Shown here: piece after piece, positions 33,748 to 43,989 of the stretch
Numbering within the stretch: position 1 is the stretch's first letter
Layout of the letters: each line of letters opens with the position of its first letter
DNA from: Porphyra umbilicalis
Taxonomy: Eukaryota > Rhodophyta > Bangiophyceae > Bangiales > Bangiaceae
Direction of reading: 5' to 3'
Length of the DNA stretch: 64,000 nt
NCBI GenBank assembly: GCA_002049455.2
Contig: KV918929.1
Coordinates: 1-64,000, forward strand
Position numbers and translations under genes: made by a program
Notes under the pieces: model-generated
Told to the model about the DNA's origin: nothing
What the model saw: only the letters and a program-made list of their open reading frames with translations
The model's database searches: none

Positions 33748-34836
33748 ATGGTCTTTGATGACACCGCCCGGATGCTGGCGGTTTCCTGGGTGCTATTTGA
33801 GGGCTTCTCCAAGAAGGAGGCCGCGCGGCGCCTCGCCTGCAACCGTGCGACGGTGCAGGGCTGGATTTCCGCCTACATCGCGTCGGGCGAGTGGTGGCCA
33901 GACCCGGTCTTACGCAACCGACACGCCGACAACGTCATCTACGACTCGCACTTCCTTCAAGCCGTCAATGCCGTCATCCTGTCGGACCCCGAGCAGCTGA
34001 TAGGTGAAATAAAGGCCGTTTTTGCTTTTCTATCTACACTCCCTGGCTACCGCGCCTCGTACAAGACCTATATTGGGACGCTGGACCGCGTCCTTCGGGC
34101 AACTGGCTTCTCCCACCGAAAGCTGTACCGAATGTGCAGGGAGCGCGACCAAGAGCGACGAGTGGCGTTTGCGCGCGTTATGCTTTCAATTCCACTCCGG
34201 TGCATCGTCTCAGTTGACGAGACGCACAAGGACGGAGGAGACGTGCGACGCAAGCGTGGCCGGTGGCTGTGTGGGATGCGGTATGACTGCCTTTCCCGCG
34301 CCGAAAAGAACATGCTTCGAACATCCACAAAGATGGCCGTATCGTACGAGACAGGCGTCATCCACTGCGAGACAACACCCACTCCCCCGTCGCAGAACTC
34401 GGACGATTGGCTGATATTCCTTGCAGGGCTGCTGCCAACGATGAACAAGTTTGTCCCGGGGCTGCCCTGGGCGCTTCAAGCCGAAAAGTGCGTCCTGTTA
34501 CTAGACAACGCAACCATTCACACGGCTGAAGCGGACGCGTGGATTGTGGCGGCGGGTGTCTTCCCTCTGCGGCTGCCTCCCTACAGCCCAGATTTTCAAC
34601 CTATCGAGGAGGTCTTCAGCGAGCTGTCAAGCCTGCTGAAGACGATGCATCATTCCTTCCCGGAGGAGCCCGACGGCCTCCGCCACGCCTTAGCTATCAT
34701 CTCGTTGTCGGCGGCAAATATTGGCAAGCACTTTGATCATTGCCTTCTAGAGGCCGTCCGGAATGTGCCGGAGCTGGCAGGTCCAGAGGGGCCCTGGAGG
34801 GATGCCTTTGAGCCGTTGCCGATGGAGCGAGAGTAG
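33748..34836 (+). CDS. IS630/Tc1-like (DDE_3) transposase, intact
   Basis: 362 residues from the ATG at 33748; the frame is open further upstream but that part looks non-coding. N-terminal helix-turn-helix: FEGFSKKEAARRLACNRATV (17-36). Catalytic triad: D157 in CIVSVDETHKDGG, D253 in LLLDNATIHTAEAD, and E287 or E288 in LRLPPYSPDFQPIEEVF, giving 33 or 34 residues between the second Asp and the Glu. The SPDFQPIE motif is diagnostic of the IS630-Tc1-mariner superfamily. It acts in the nucleus by cut-and-paste. No stop or frameshift breaks it, unlike the neighbouring copia relic. It converges on the Cys-rich gene ending 92 bp beyond its stop. I could not find terminal inverted repeats by eye. Confidence 0.88.
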   Translation: MVFDDTARMLAVSWVLFEGFSKKEAARRLACNRATVQGWISAYIASGEWWPDPVLRNRHADNVIYDSHFLQAVNAVILSDPEQLIGEIKAVFAFLSTLPGYRASYKTYIGTLDRVLRATGFSHRKLYRMCRERDQERRVAFARVMLSIPLRCIVSVDETHKDGGDVRRKRGRWLCGMRYDCLSRAEKNMLRTSTKMAVSYETGVIHCETTPTPPSQNSDDWLIFLAGLLPTMNKFVPGLPWALQAEKCVLLLDNATIHTAEADAWIVAAGVFPLRLPPYSPDFQPIEEVFSELSSLLKTMHHSFPEEPDGLRHALAIISLSAANIGKHFDHCLLEAVRNVPELAGPEGPWRDAFEPLPMERE

Positions 34837-34928
34837 ATGGTGACGAAGAGAAAAGCATGCGAAGACAAGTTTATTGTCAAAGGCACAAGACGAACCAAAG
34901 GCGAGCAAACGGATACCAACACCAACTC

Positions 34929-36679
34929 TCAACGGTGAGAAGACACCCAGCGCGTGACCGTGTCAACCAAGCCCGCAGGAAGGTCCTCAATAGATGGATG
35001 ATCCTGCCCGGCGCTCCCCACCTTGCACAAAATGAGCGCGCCCACAGCAGACGCTGACAAAGTCGAGCCGGACACAGTGTGTCCACGGACGAATTGGCTC
35101 TCCATCCCCGCTCGTGCTTTGAAAACGACGCTCTCTCGCTCGGCCGAGGGGCTTGGTCCGTAAATGAACAGGCCAAGGCTGTCAGAAAGCTCCGCCGGGC
35201 CGAGATGGTTGAAATCGGTGCGCTCACCGCCAGCGGCACCGATAATGGCTCCCCCGGGCAGGCCGGCGGCCGGCATCTGGCTCCCACCCGCCCCGCCAGC
35301 CGCCGGCGGGGCGTCGCGAGACTCTTCCACCACATGTCGGCCGGACGACTCATCTCGGAGGTTGCGGGCGTCTCTGTTCAGCGGAAAGCACCAAATGAGC
35401 GATTATACAGGATGTCAATGAGCCTCAAGTTAGTGTCAAGGTGCCGCTGCAACTCGCTGTATGACAATGCGGGAAAGAGGAGGAGGAAAGAGACGGCTCA
35501 ACAGGAGAGGCGAGGGGCCAACGTACAGTCGAGGAGATCCATCAGGGCCACTCAGCGCGCCCAGCAGTTTACTGATGCGATCGACGTGGGCCTTCTTTTT
35601 AGTTGCACTCGCCTTTTGAAGCCGCTTGTGAATCCCTCGCCGAACAACATCCGAGTTGGGGACTTCCGTAGAACCCGACTCGCCGAACTCAATACCGGCC
35701 TGCGTCGCCCCTGCGTACAGCAAGGCGACGTTTTCGGCCATGCCGGAGCCGATGCCACCCGCGTACGCCCTGTGATAGGCCGCACCACGCGGGTTGGTGA
35801 CAAGTGCCGCACGGGCATGTGGACCAGTCATCGCGTCGGCAACGTGGACCATGCTTGCCGCCCGGGCGGCTGGGCTCACGTTGGTGACATCGGGATGCAG
35901 AGCCGCCCGCTTCTGCACCTCAACCGCCTCGCGCCTGTCCGCTTTCAGCGTAGCAGCGCGGCGTGCTGACGCCGCCTGGCGCTCCAGGTGCACAGACTCC
36001 GTCTTGGGACATACCATAAAACGTGGCTCGAAGCGCGTCTCCTTCTTTTGACGGATGGAGAGTCGACCATTCTTGGTGCGTCCCAGCGTGAAGGCCTTTG
36101 TCAAAGACATAGTGTGAGGGAGGTGGCCCTCCTCGAAACACAGCGTGCAGCTAGAAAATGAACCAGCCAATGACCTCGTAGCAGGTAGACACGAGAGTGA
36201 CACGCAGGTTAATAATTGTCAACGATTGATCTTACGACAAGCATAGCACGAGGCTGAGATCCCGCAGGAAACAGATATCACGTCCACAGGAAAAGTACAA
36301 CGTACACAGCTGACTTCGGGCACGATTTTGTTTTCTTAGTCGTGTTAGAGCAAGGGCAAACCTCGGCCCGGAACTCGGCCGGCACGCTCGGACTGGAAGC
36401 GCATTCGCGGCTTCTCGCCCCGCACGTGCGCGCGTTGTGCTTGTCATGCGAAAACCGCTTGCGGTACCCACAAATCGAGCACGCCTGACCAAGGTGGGCC
36501 TCGTCCTCCTCGTCAGTCCCCGCGGACGACCCATCGTCGGAGGCAGCCGCCCCGGCCGGCCCCTCGGCGTGGCTGGAACTCGACGGAATCCATCCGGGCG
36601 CGCGACCTGCATCTGCCGTTCCCGCGCCGGCGGGGGCCGGGCAGGCGCGCACCGGCGAAATCTCATCGCTGGATGACAT
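34929..36679 (-). CDS. Three-exon Cys-rich protein convergent with the transposase, function unknown
   Basis: Exons 36306-36679, 35527-36150 and 34929-35373. Both introns (155 and 153 bp) begin GTACGT; one ends TTCTAG, the other AACAG. Both joins are phase 2 and keep a continuous frame of 480 residues from MSSSDEISPV. Residues 67-93 have CSICGYRKRFSHDKHNARTC and a further Cys. Cys108, 110 and 120 follow. The exon 1-2 join creates SAVCTLCFEEGHLPH, so it likely completes a zinc-binding set with C126, C129, H134 and H137. The middle is Ala/Arg/Glu-rich and helical; residues ~315-400 are Gly/Ala/Pro-rich. I know no family. The zinc-ribbon-like start and the placement suggest a DNA-binding partner encoded by the same transposon; a host gene is the alternative. 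Confidence 0.6.
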
Positions 36680-37079
36680 GGTTCCGGTACTGTACGGGGA
36701 CCAGTCAATCTGCGATGCGGGACAATGGCCGCACGATCGGACTCACCGGGGAAGGAGACGGCGCAACGACGGTGGTGCCACCCGAACTGATTTACGACGT
36801 CGCCGACACAGAAACGTATGAAATTGGAGAAGCGGTAAATCGCGGCAGACAGTGCGGCCGGAGTACCAAAATGAATCTCGCATCGGGCGGGGAAACCATC
36901 GTCGACCGACACGACCGCGGGCCAGGCTTCCCTGCCCGTGTGGGGTGCTGTAACGCAGCACACCAGCATGTGGCCCACGATGCCTCAGAACAGCACGTAG
37001 AAGGCCGTGGGGGGCGCGACCAGGGCGTCGCCCCAGAAGCCGCCTGTGCAATGTAAACACTGCGTTTTTAGGTGTCCAA

Positions 37080-37560
37080 GAGAGGGGGAGGGGAGAGGCG
37101 GAACGAGCGCTTGGCCCCAGAAACGTCATGCGCGTGGAAAACACTGGAAATTTGGGTTGCTGCGAGGGGGGGGGGGAGGGGCGCGACGAGCATCTGGCCG
37201 CCGACACGTCCTGCGCGTGGAAAACACTGGCAATTTCGGTTCCTTCGTGGGGGGCGGGGGCGCGACGAGCGCCTGGCCCCGGACACGTCCTGCGCGTGGA
37301 AAACACTGGCAATTTGGGTTCCTTCGTGGGGGGGGGGGGGCGATGAGCGCCTGGCCCCGGACGTGTCCTGTTCGTGGAAAACACTAGCGATTTGGGTCCA
37401 TGCGAGGGGGGGGGAAGAGGCGCGACAGGCGCCTGGCCTCAAAATCGCCCTGTCCGTCGGAGACCCTGCCAATTTTGGTCACGATGGGGGGGGGGGAGGG
37501 CGGGGCGAATGCCTGGATCCAGCAACCTCCTGCGCGTCGGAACCAGTGCTATTTTGGGGC
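37080..37560 (+). repeat. G-rich tandem array, ~78-83-bp unit, six copies
   Basis: CGCGTGGAAAACACTGGCAA recurs near 37131, 37214, 37293 and 37371, with degenerate copies near 37452 and 37533. Each is followed by a G run of up to ~12 and then GCGCGACGAGCGCCTGGCCC. The G runs vary in length, so the unit length drifts. Confidence 0.85.
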
Positions 37561-37831
37561 ATGCACGATGCGGCGGGGTTATGGTTCATGGAAGCCCACT
37601 GGCACGAGTCGTTGAAAAAGGCCATGCGGGCCGCGGGGCTGCGCTGCTCCGATGCTAACAGATGCCGACCGCAACGGCAGAGAGCTGCCACGCGCAATCG
37701 GTCACATTTTCGCGCGCCTGCGGCATTCGAACGCGGCCGACACTGACGCCGGTTCCAACAGGTGGCGGATGGCAACGATCGGAATCTTCCCCAAATCCGG
37801 GCTGCGCGGCAAGCCGACGATCGGATCCAAT

Positions 37832-38500
37832 AGAGAGCGTCGGCAAGTCGGGCGTGGGTATCAAAAGTGGGTAGAATGTGGGTCGCCGACCCACATCGGA
37901 TGTACCCACATCTTACCCACATTTAGCGTCGGCAAGTGGCCAAATAACGGTCGACACGATTTGAGCTCTCCACATCTACCGCAACCGCACAGCAGCGACC
38001 TCTGTGCGAGCGGCACCTTCCAATTGACCTCCACCCCCGGCACCATCACCCCTTTCCCCTTGGGGAAACGCCCCGGCCGACCATATGACAGGGCGGCGGT
38101 CGATGGAGATGGGATACAGTGGGCATAGTGCGAGTTTTGGATGGAGGGGCGCCGGCAGTTAAGGGCGTGGGGGGGGGGGGGGGTGACGGCATCGGGGGGG
38201 GTATGGTGCCGGTTGACAAAGGCAGCTTGTACGGTGCAAGATGATGCGCCCTCTCGATACACCCGAAACTGGAGACACGAGCGCCCGTGGAGGGCGCCAA
38301 GCCCGAACTGAGACGAGCGGTGGTGGCACAACTAGCGCCACGTGTGTGGCCACGTGGTCCTCACCGACCGGTATTTGGCGTGGGTCGGATGACCCAGATA
38401 GCCACAAATGGGTTCCAAATGTGGGTAGCGGCTGCTATGTGGCACGAAACGTGTCCTCGATCCACGCCGCCGACCCACATTTGACTTGCCGACGCTCTCT
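37832..38500. mobile_element. 669-bp non-autonomous element with 18-bp perfect terminal inverted repeats
   Basis: AGAGAGCGTCGGCAAGTC at 37832-37849 is matched exactly in inverse at 38483-38500. AAT flanks both sides and may be a 3-bp target duplication. Many TGTGGGT/ACCCACA motifs cluster inside both ends, and part of the terminal motif (GCGTCGGCAAGT) recurs internally at about 37926. There is no coding capacity. Superfamily is uncertain; a 3-bp duplication would fit Harbinger. Confidence 0.75.
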
Positions 38501-38900
38501 AATACAGATCGTGATCGATACTGAACGGTTTCGTATTTTCACATGTCCAATTCGAGGCTCGTCACTTGGTTGGCTTCGATTCATGAAGACTAAAATGTTG
38601 GACCTGTCCGGATCGGGAACTAAGTATTTGAATACGACGAGGGCCTCTCATCGAGAGGACGGGTTGTTGTCGAATCTGGCGGTCTCTGACCCGCGGTCGG
38701 GTTTGGTGTAAACGAGTTGGCCCATTGGCTCCGTGACACACTGAGGGGGCACTCGAGGGGTGCTGGCAGTGGCTCTCAAGGAAGGGTCGGCGTGCGCGCA
38801 GGTGCAGCAATGATGCTGTGTGGGCCACGTTCGACCACCCCGAGATTATCGGCATATTTTGCCCTGCTCTTTTCCACGTGTCTGCCAATCCTGGATCTTG

Positions 38901-38954
38901 TTGATGGTACTATTGGTCTCGGCCGAGTGCTAGGTTTTTTGTGGAACGACTGTA
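38901..38954 (-). repeat. Transposon terminus TACAGTCGTTCC family, copy 2
   Basis: Minus-strand reading from 38954 starts TACAGTCGTTCCACAAAAAA and matches 23807-23860. It abuts the conserved end of the Harbinger 2 transposase and supplies that protein's last ~15 codons and stop, which suggests an insertion at a TA in the transposase tail. Confidence 0.6.
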
Positions 38955-40481
38955 AGGGGCAAGCAGATCGCCTCGTTCGCGGAAGATGTCCGCAGTCAGG
39001 TCGTCGCGCAGGCTCTCGCACTCCGCCGGGTTCTGTGTCTCAGCCCACGCGTCAAAGTTGGCAGCCATGCCGGCGGAGGGCGGGTGAGGGGCCGGATGCA
39101 GAGCAGGAGGTGCGTTGCCGGCGGCGTCAATATTGCCCATTGCGGCCGCGACGCCGCCGGAGCCGTCGGCAGCGGCGCCGCCAGGTGCAGGTCCCCCGGC
39201 GGCAGCACCACCGACAGCATGCGCCCCACCACTCTGTCCATCCCCGCCATCCGACACGCCACCGGCGTCGCCGCCTACGCCACAGTTAGTTCCACCATCA
39301 CCCCCAGCCTCACGTCGACGGCGGCTCAAAAAGGTGCTACGACGGCTCTCGACACACATGTTGTGCAAAATACAGATGGCCTTGTACGTCGTCACCAGCT
39401 GCGACACAGAGAGGTAGCGCCCAGGGTGGAGCGCAACATGAAAGCGCTTCATCATGAAGCCAAACAGGCGCTCCACGTCCTTGCGGATGGCCTCTTGGAG
39501 GCGGTTGAACGTCGTCTGCTCCTCGGTGGACGGCTTAGGGTGAGGCGAGATCAGGAAAGCAAAGCGCGGGTAAATCCCGTCGACGAGGTAGTAGGGCAGC
39601 GTGCGCGTGTGGCCATTTATCGTGTAGGGCTTGTTGCGCGGCGGCCACCGACCGCCAGTAACGTCCAGGTACAGCGGCGACTGGTGCATGACGTTGATGT
39701 CGTTCAGACTGCCTGGGGCCCCTACAAATAGGTGCCACACCCACAGGTCCTCGTCAAAAACAGCTTCCACAACTATCCCACGCTTTCCCTTACGACTCTG
39801 ATAGGCCCCCGCCATCCCCGTCGGACATTGGTGCCACTCCCAGTGACAACAGTCGAGGGAGCCGATACACCCGGGCATCCCCCGCTCCTTGTTCCGCTCC
39901 ATGATCTGGTTCAGCTCGTCCTGGTTGGGTCGGCGCAAGTAGGTAGGACCCCACCGCTTCACAATGAAGTCCATCAGCAACTTGTTCGACGTCGCAATCG
40001 TCGTCCGGGACAGCCGCACGTACTCGTCGGCTCGGTCGGCCGCCTCGCCGTAAGCGATAACACGAAAAGCAGCGACCACCTTCTGTAGTGGGTGCGCTTG
40101 CAACTTGCCCGTGGCATTGATCCGCTGTTGAAAAAAGGGCTCGTCCTTGACCGCCATGTAGACACGCCGGAACACAGCGCGAGGGACACGGAACCGCGTC
40201 TCGAAGTCCCGCTCGTCGTAGATGGGCGGAAGACCACCGACACCAAAGTAGTCCCGTAGAATGCCTTGCAAACCAGCCGCAAAGTCACGGCGCTTGTTGC
40301 CGCGGCGCCCGGTAGTAGAGCCGCGATACATCCATTGTCGGGCAATGCGTTGGGCGCGCGCGCGTCGGCGTACAGCCATCAGCACGTTGACATGAGCTTG
40401 GACAAAGGCAGCTACATCCGCGCCGTCGACCTCAGCCAGCAAGGTCGCAGTGGCCGAAAAATCCTCCTCCTTGCCGTCCAT
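38910..40481 (-). CDS. PIF/Harbinger transposase, open reading frame intact
   Basis: 523 residues from the ATG at 40481 (MDGKEEDFSATATLL), the start that aligns with the relic at 18.9-21.4 kb; an ATG at 40907 is in frame but adds non-coding-like sequence. The family is the plant-transposon type of Harbinger nuclease. D210 lies in GCIGSLDCCHWEW, D261 in GAPGSLNDINV and E337 in RKDVERLFG, with YYLVDGIYPRF (~297-307) between the last two. A Gly/Ala-rich arm of ~100 residues precedes the acidic tail SLRDDLTADIFRERGDLLAPY. The last ~15 residues (RSTKNLALGRDQ) come from an inserted transposon terminus and are not native. No Myb-like partner is seen beside it, so it would need one in trans. Confidence 0.88.
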   Translation of the reverse strand: MDGKEEDFSATATLLAEVDGADVAAFVQAHVNVLMAVRRRARAQRIARQWMYRGSTTGRRGNKRRDFAAGLQGILRDYFGVGGLPPIYDERDFETRFRVPRAVFRRVYMAVKDEPFFQQRINATGKLQAHPLQKVVAAFRVIAYGEAADRADEYVRLSRTTIATSNKLLMDFIVKRWGPTYLRRPNQDELNQIMERNKERGMPGCIGSLDCCHWEWHQCPTGMAGAYQSRKGKRGIVVEAVFDEDLWVWHLFVGAPGSLNDINVMHQSPLYLDVTGGRWPPRNKPYTINGHTRTLPYYLVDGIYPRFAFLISPHPKPSTEEQTTFNRLQEAIRKDVERLFGFMMKRFHVALHPGRYLSVSQLVTTYKAICILHNMCVESRRSTFLSRRRREAGGDGGTNCGVGGDAGGVSDGGDGQSGGAHAVGGAAAGGPAPGGAAADGSGGVAAAMGNIDAAGNAPPALHPAPHPPSAGMAANFDAWAETQNPAECESLRDDLTADIFRERGDLLAPYSRSTKNLALGRDQ

Positions 40482-42011
40482 AGCGAGAGCAGGGACGCCG
40501 ACGACCGGACCCCGTGGGGCGCAGGAAGCGGATGGGGAAAACAACAGGCGCGTGCAGTGCGGCGTCAAGAGGGAGGAGTGGGGGGGGGGGGGGGCGACCG
40601 ATGCAAGCAGCGCCCGTCCCGAGCGAGATCGCGCAGGAGGAGGGAGCCAAGCGTGCACCGAGGGGTGGGGGGGTGAGATGGAGATGCCGGCGCGCCAGAT
40701 AGCGACCGGCGCGTGCCAATCGCATCCGGACGGGGAGGAGGGGCGAGTGGGATGGAAAACACGAGCGATGCGAGCGGAGCGCGTGGTCGGTGGGATGGAG
40801 GAGGCGTCGCGTTGGCCGTGCTCGCAGGCGTTGTGGGTGGGCGAAAATCGGCGGCGGCGGGATGGGCGTGACGACGGCGGTGGGAAAGGGTGGGCGCCCC
40901 AAGCCATCCCCTAAATGGCGTGTCCGGCCGACCACTGCGGACAGCCACCCCAGCACACCCCCCCACCGCTGATGCCCGCCGGAATGATTCCCCCCCCCCC
41001 TCCCAGGCAGCACGCCGCGGGGTGCCCCCCCACCGCCCCCCCCAGGCAGCGCTCGTGCAGGCCCCTGCCACTGACGCAGGGTGGCTCGGAGGCCACCCCC
41101 CTCCAGATGGCACGGATCGCGGCTCCCGCCGTCCAGAGGCGACCGTTCGGGCTCTAGCACCCCCTCAGGCAGCTCTCAGGGCGCCCCAATCGCTGTGGCA
41201 CAGCGACCGGCCCGAACTCGCCCCTTCAGGCGGCGCAGTTGACGGCCCCTGCCGCCCTCGCGCCACGACGGCCCTCCACGTGGGCCCTAAGAGAGGGCCA
41301 ACGCAGGCACACCACACCCGGCTGGACAGCCCCCCCCCTCTCAGATTGCCCTGTGAGCGATGCGTGCGAGGCACGCGGACGCAAAAATATCCGACGCGCT
41401 TCCCTCTGAGCACGCCGTCACCGAAGAATCTCGCGAGAGCTGTCGGTCCGCTTTGGAGAGGAGTGGTCCTGATCGATATATTCTCGTTTCTGAATGATAT
41501 TGAAAAACCAAGGCTGATCGTGCGCGCACACGTTGCTCGCTTAAGCGTGCTATCTTCTGTACTGTTTTGAATCGTTCGACAAATTAGAGAGCATAGAAGA
41601 ATGGGGTCGGCTTGGGACCGACCCCATTTCCGGTCGGGAATGGGTTCGGTCCGGCACAGGCCCCATTTCTGAAACCAACATATGCGTTGTACTTACGTCA
41701 TTTGATACGGTTGAAACGAAGCCTAAATGGGGTCGCAGACGTTGATGCGGGAGCGTTCCGGCCCCATTTCCTTAATATTGAGACACGTCTGCGCCACGTT
41801 GCGCCACGTTTCGAAAATATGACTTGGGGCCGACGTTGCAGGGTTTGCTCTCAGTGCCGACCGGATTCCCATCCCGCGTTGCGCCGCGACCACATGTGGC
41901 CCATGCAGTGTGTCCCCGTCCTGCGTCATTCTGCGGTCGTGGACGTCTTGATCCGCGGCGACGCCGAACATCTCGGCGGCGGCATCAGCGGAGGGGCTGG
42001 TTCGAGTTCTG
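40482..42011. other. Promoter side of Harbinger 2 and a low-GC repeat patch
   Basis: 40.5-41.35 kb is GC-rich and open in several frames without motif. 41.6-41.77 kb holds a hairpin (ATGGGGTCGG at 41601-41610 facing CCGACCCCAT at 41618-41627) and a further CCCCATTTCC near 41762. This may be a small degenerate MITE. Confidence 0.4.
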
Positions 42012-42404
42012 ATGGTCACTACCTTCTCCAACGTCATTTTGACGCACGTGGAATCTATTCTTGCTCACCTGGTACTGTACCTTGCGTCGCATGCTGGTGC
42101 AGGAGGGGCGGCCGCCACGGCGTTGGTAGCCAACCTCGGCAGTTCCGGTGCTGCGACGGCGGCAACCGCCGTCGCCGCGGACGATTTTTTAAATCTCGCT
42201 GCTTTTCTTCCTTTTCTCGTGTCTGGTGCACGGCCGCGCGTCGTCGACATTGCGCGCTCTCACTCACAGGCAACAGTTTCTTCCGTACCTCGCCGCCCCA
42301 TTGTCAAACTATGGAACCCAAACCACTTGGTGGCGACGTGGTGCGGCCGGGGTTGCGAGCGGCTCGTTCTCCTCACCTACAGTACCCCCCTCATTGACGA
42401 ATGA
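42012..42404 (+). CDS. Hypothetical 130-residue protein, weakly supported
   Basis: ATG-started open frame with two hydrophobic stretches (SILAHLVLYLASHAG, DFLNLAAFLPFLVSG) around an Ala/Thr-rich middle. No family is known to me. The reverse strand is also partly open. It could be a small membrane protein or chance. Confidence 0.28.
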   Translation: MVTTFSNVILTHVESILAHLVLYLASHAGAGGAAATALVANLGSSGAATAATAVAADDFLNLAAFLPFLVSGARPRVVDIARSHSQATVSSVPRRPIVKLWNPNHLVATWCGRGCERLVLLTYSTPLIDE

Positions 42405-43830
42405 AAAAAAGCATGTCACCGAGCGAGTTTGATCAAGCTATCGATTAATCATTTTATCAGTAACCCGAATGAACCCTGTGTTAACGTTCCTATCGACAGA
42501 AGACCCCTTACCTGTCCCCGAGAGGCATTCAGGCCGCCTCTATGAATGAAAAGTATACAGTGATAAACGAATTGGATCGGTTGGTGCCTGCTTGTAAAAG
42601 TTCTCATGAATTTCTTAACATCCAAGAAAGAACCCACAATTTATATCCATTCCATCCATGACCCCCCTTGTGGTCGCGGGCTCGCTCCCAGCAGCGACGG
42701 CCCCAGCCATAGTGTGCACAGTACCCGCATGGCGTCGCCCTGGGCCGTTCCACGTGTCCGTGCGGCCATTGACAGCGAAGGCGGCGCCTCATTCCGCTTA
42801 CTCTCAGTGCCGCGTGCGGGCCGCATTGCACACCTCGCGACCCGAAAGCCAGACCAGGACAGTTCTCCTGCAGCGATAGGGCGCTTTTCCAGGGCGACTG
42901 ATAAAAATGGATGCGCAGACCGTCTGTCTACACAACGCCGCTCTGCTACGACGGCTGTGCAAGCTGACGACAACGACGACCTCGTTGGCCGGCAGCGCAG
43001 TCATCCTGTCAGGCGTACTTCGATTCCTGTGACACACTCGGTAGTACTACTTAGACTGCATGTCATCATATCTTGCTGTTTGCCCAATTTTGGCCGATGC
43101 CAAGCGCTTCGTCGGCGTGTCGACCAATTGTACAGTTTAAAATTGCATGAGCGTTTCTGTTCAAGATGCTCGTGCAAGCCAGTATCAGGCTCGTCTGATT
43201 GGTTCAAAGTCAGGATCGGCCGTATTTTTCAGATTATTTTCATGAGCACCAGCGGCCGCTGGCACGTCATTACCACAGCTGTCCTGCTTGGGACGCATTT
43301 GTCTGGGATGCATTCCTTGACGTGGTCAATGTCATTCCCAATGAGGGTGTCACAAACGGGCTCAGCTGTGAGATGCGCAAGCTTCTTGGACCTCGCACCC
43401 AAACGGAGCCAGCACTGGCCCGGGTTGCAACAAATTGAGTGACTGCGGCTTCGAAGCGACTCGGAGTGCAGAGAATCTGACGGCAGGCGCCTGAATGTGC
43501 GGGACAGCCTGAGCACAGCTCGGCGTCCTGCCAGTGATCGCTGTCGTCGACGGCTTGGCCGCTGCGTCTTGCCAACGCTGCCTTGCATGATGCACCACTT
43601 CTCGTCGACCCCGACACCACCCTCTCAGTATCCGCTCCCAATCCACCCACCGCCATCTTTTGAGCCCAACCCCTGCAGCGTCGTGGTTCCATAAGTCCCT
43701 GGAGACACTTCGGCGCCTCGTGGAGATGGTTGTGCGTTTTTACGACCTCTATATCCCGTCACAACAAAGATGGTCCTCATTTGTAAGCTTCCGGACAAAG
43801 AGAACCATAACCCAGCATGCTTGAAAAACC
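42405..43830. other. Intergenic, moderate GC, no recognised gene
   Basis: Open frames on both strands around 42.6-43.7 kb have no family motif and are not linked by convincing splice sites. Confidence 0.35.
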
Positions 43831-43989
43831 CTCGCGCCGCCGCGCCGCTGAGTCGCCAACCACCTCGTCGGCGGCACCGACGGCAGCGCCGCTACAGCCC
43901 GCGTGCAGCAACGGCCTCGCCCTGCCGACGACAGCACCATCAGCCGCCGATAATACACAGCCCCCCCGCGCGGCCGTGCCGCCACCTTG

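Larger units (their letters stand above)
36680..38900. other. Repeat-rich stretch between the IS630-type unit and Harbinger 2
   Basis: 36.7-37.0 kb has a minus-strand block (DDGFPARCEIHFGTPAALSA) that could be an upstream exon, but I could not join it in frame to the Cys-rich gene. Then come the G-rich tandem array (37080-37560) and the 669-bp inverted-repeat element (37832-38500). 38.5-38.9 kb shows no gene. Confidence 0.4.

Noticed and set aside
38910..40907. Longer Harbinger 2 protein starting at the ATG at 40907
   Set aside because: The extra 142 codons look like GC-rich leader sequence, and the relic copy supports a start near 40481.
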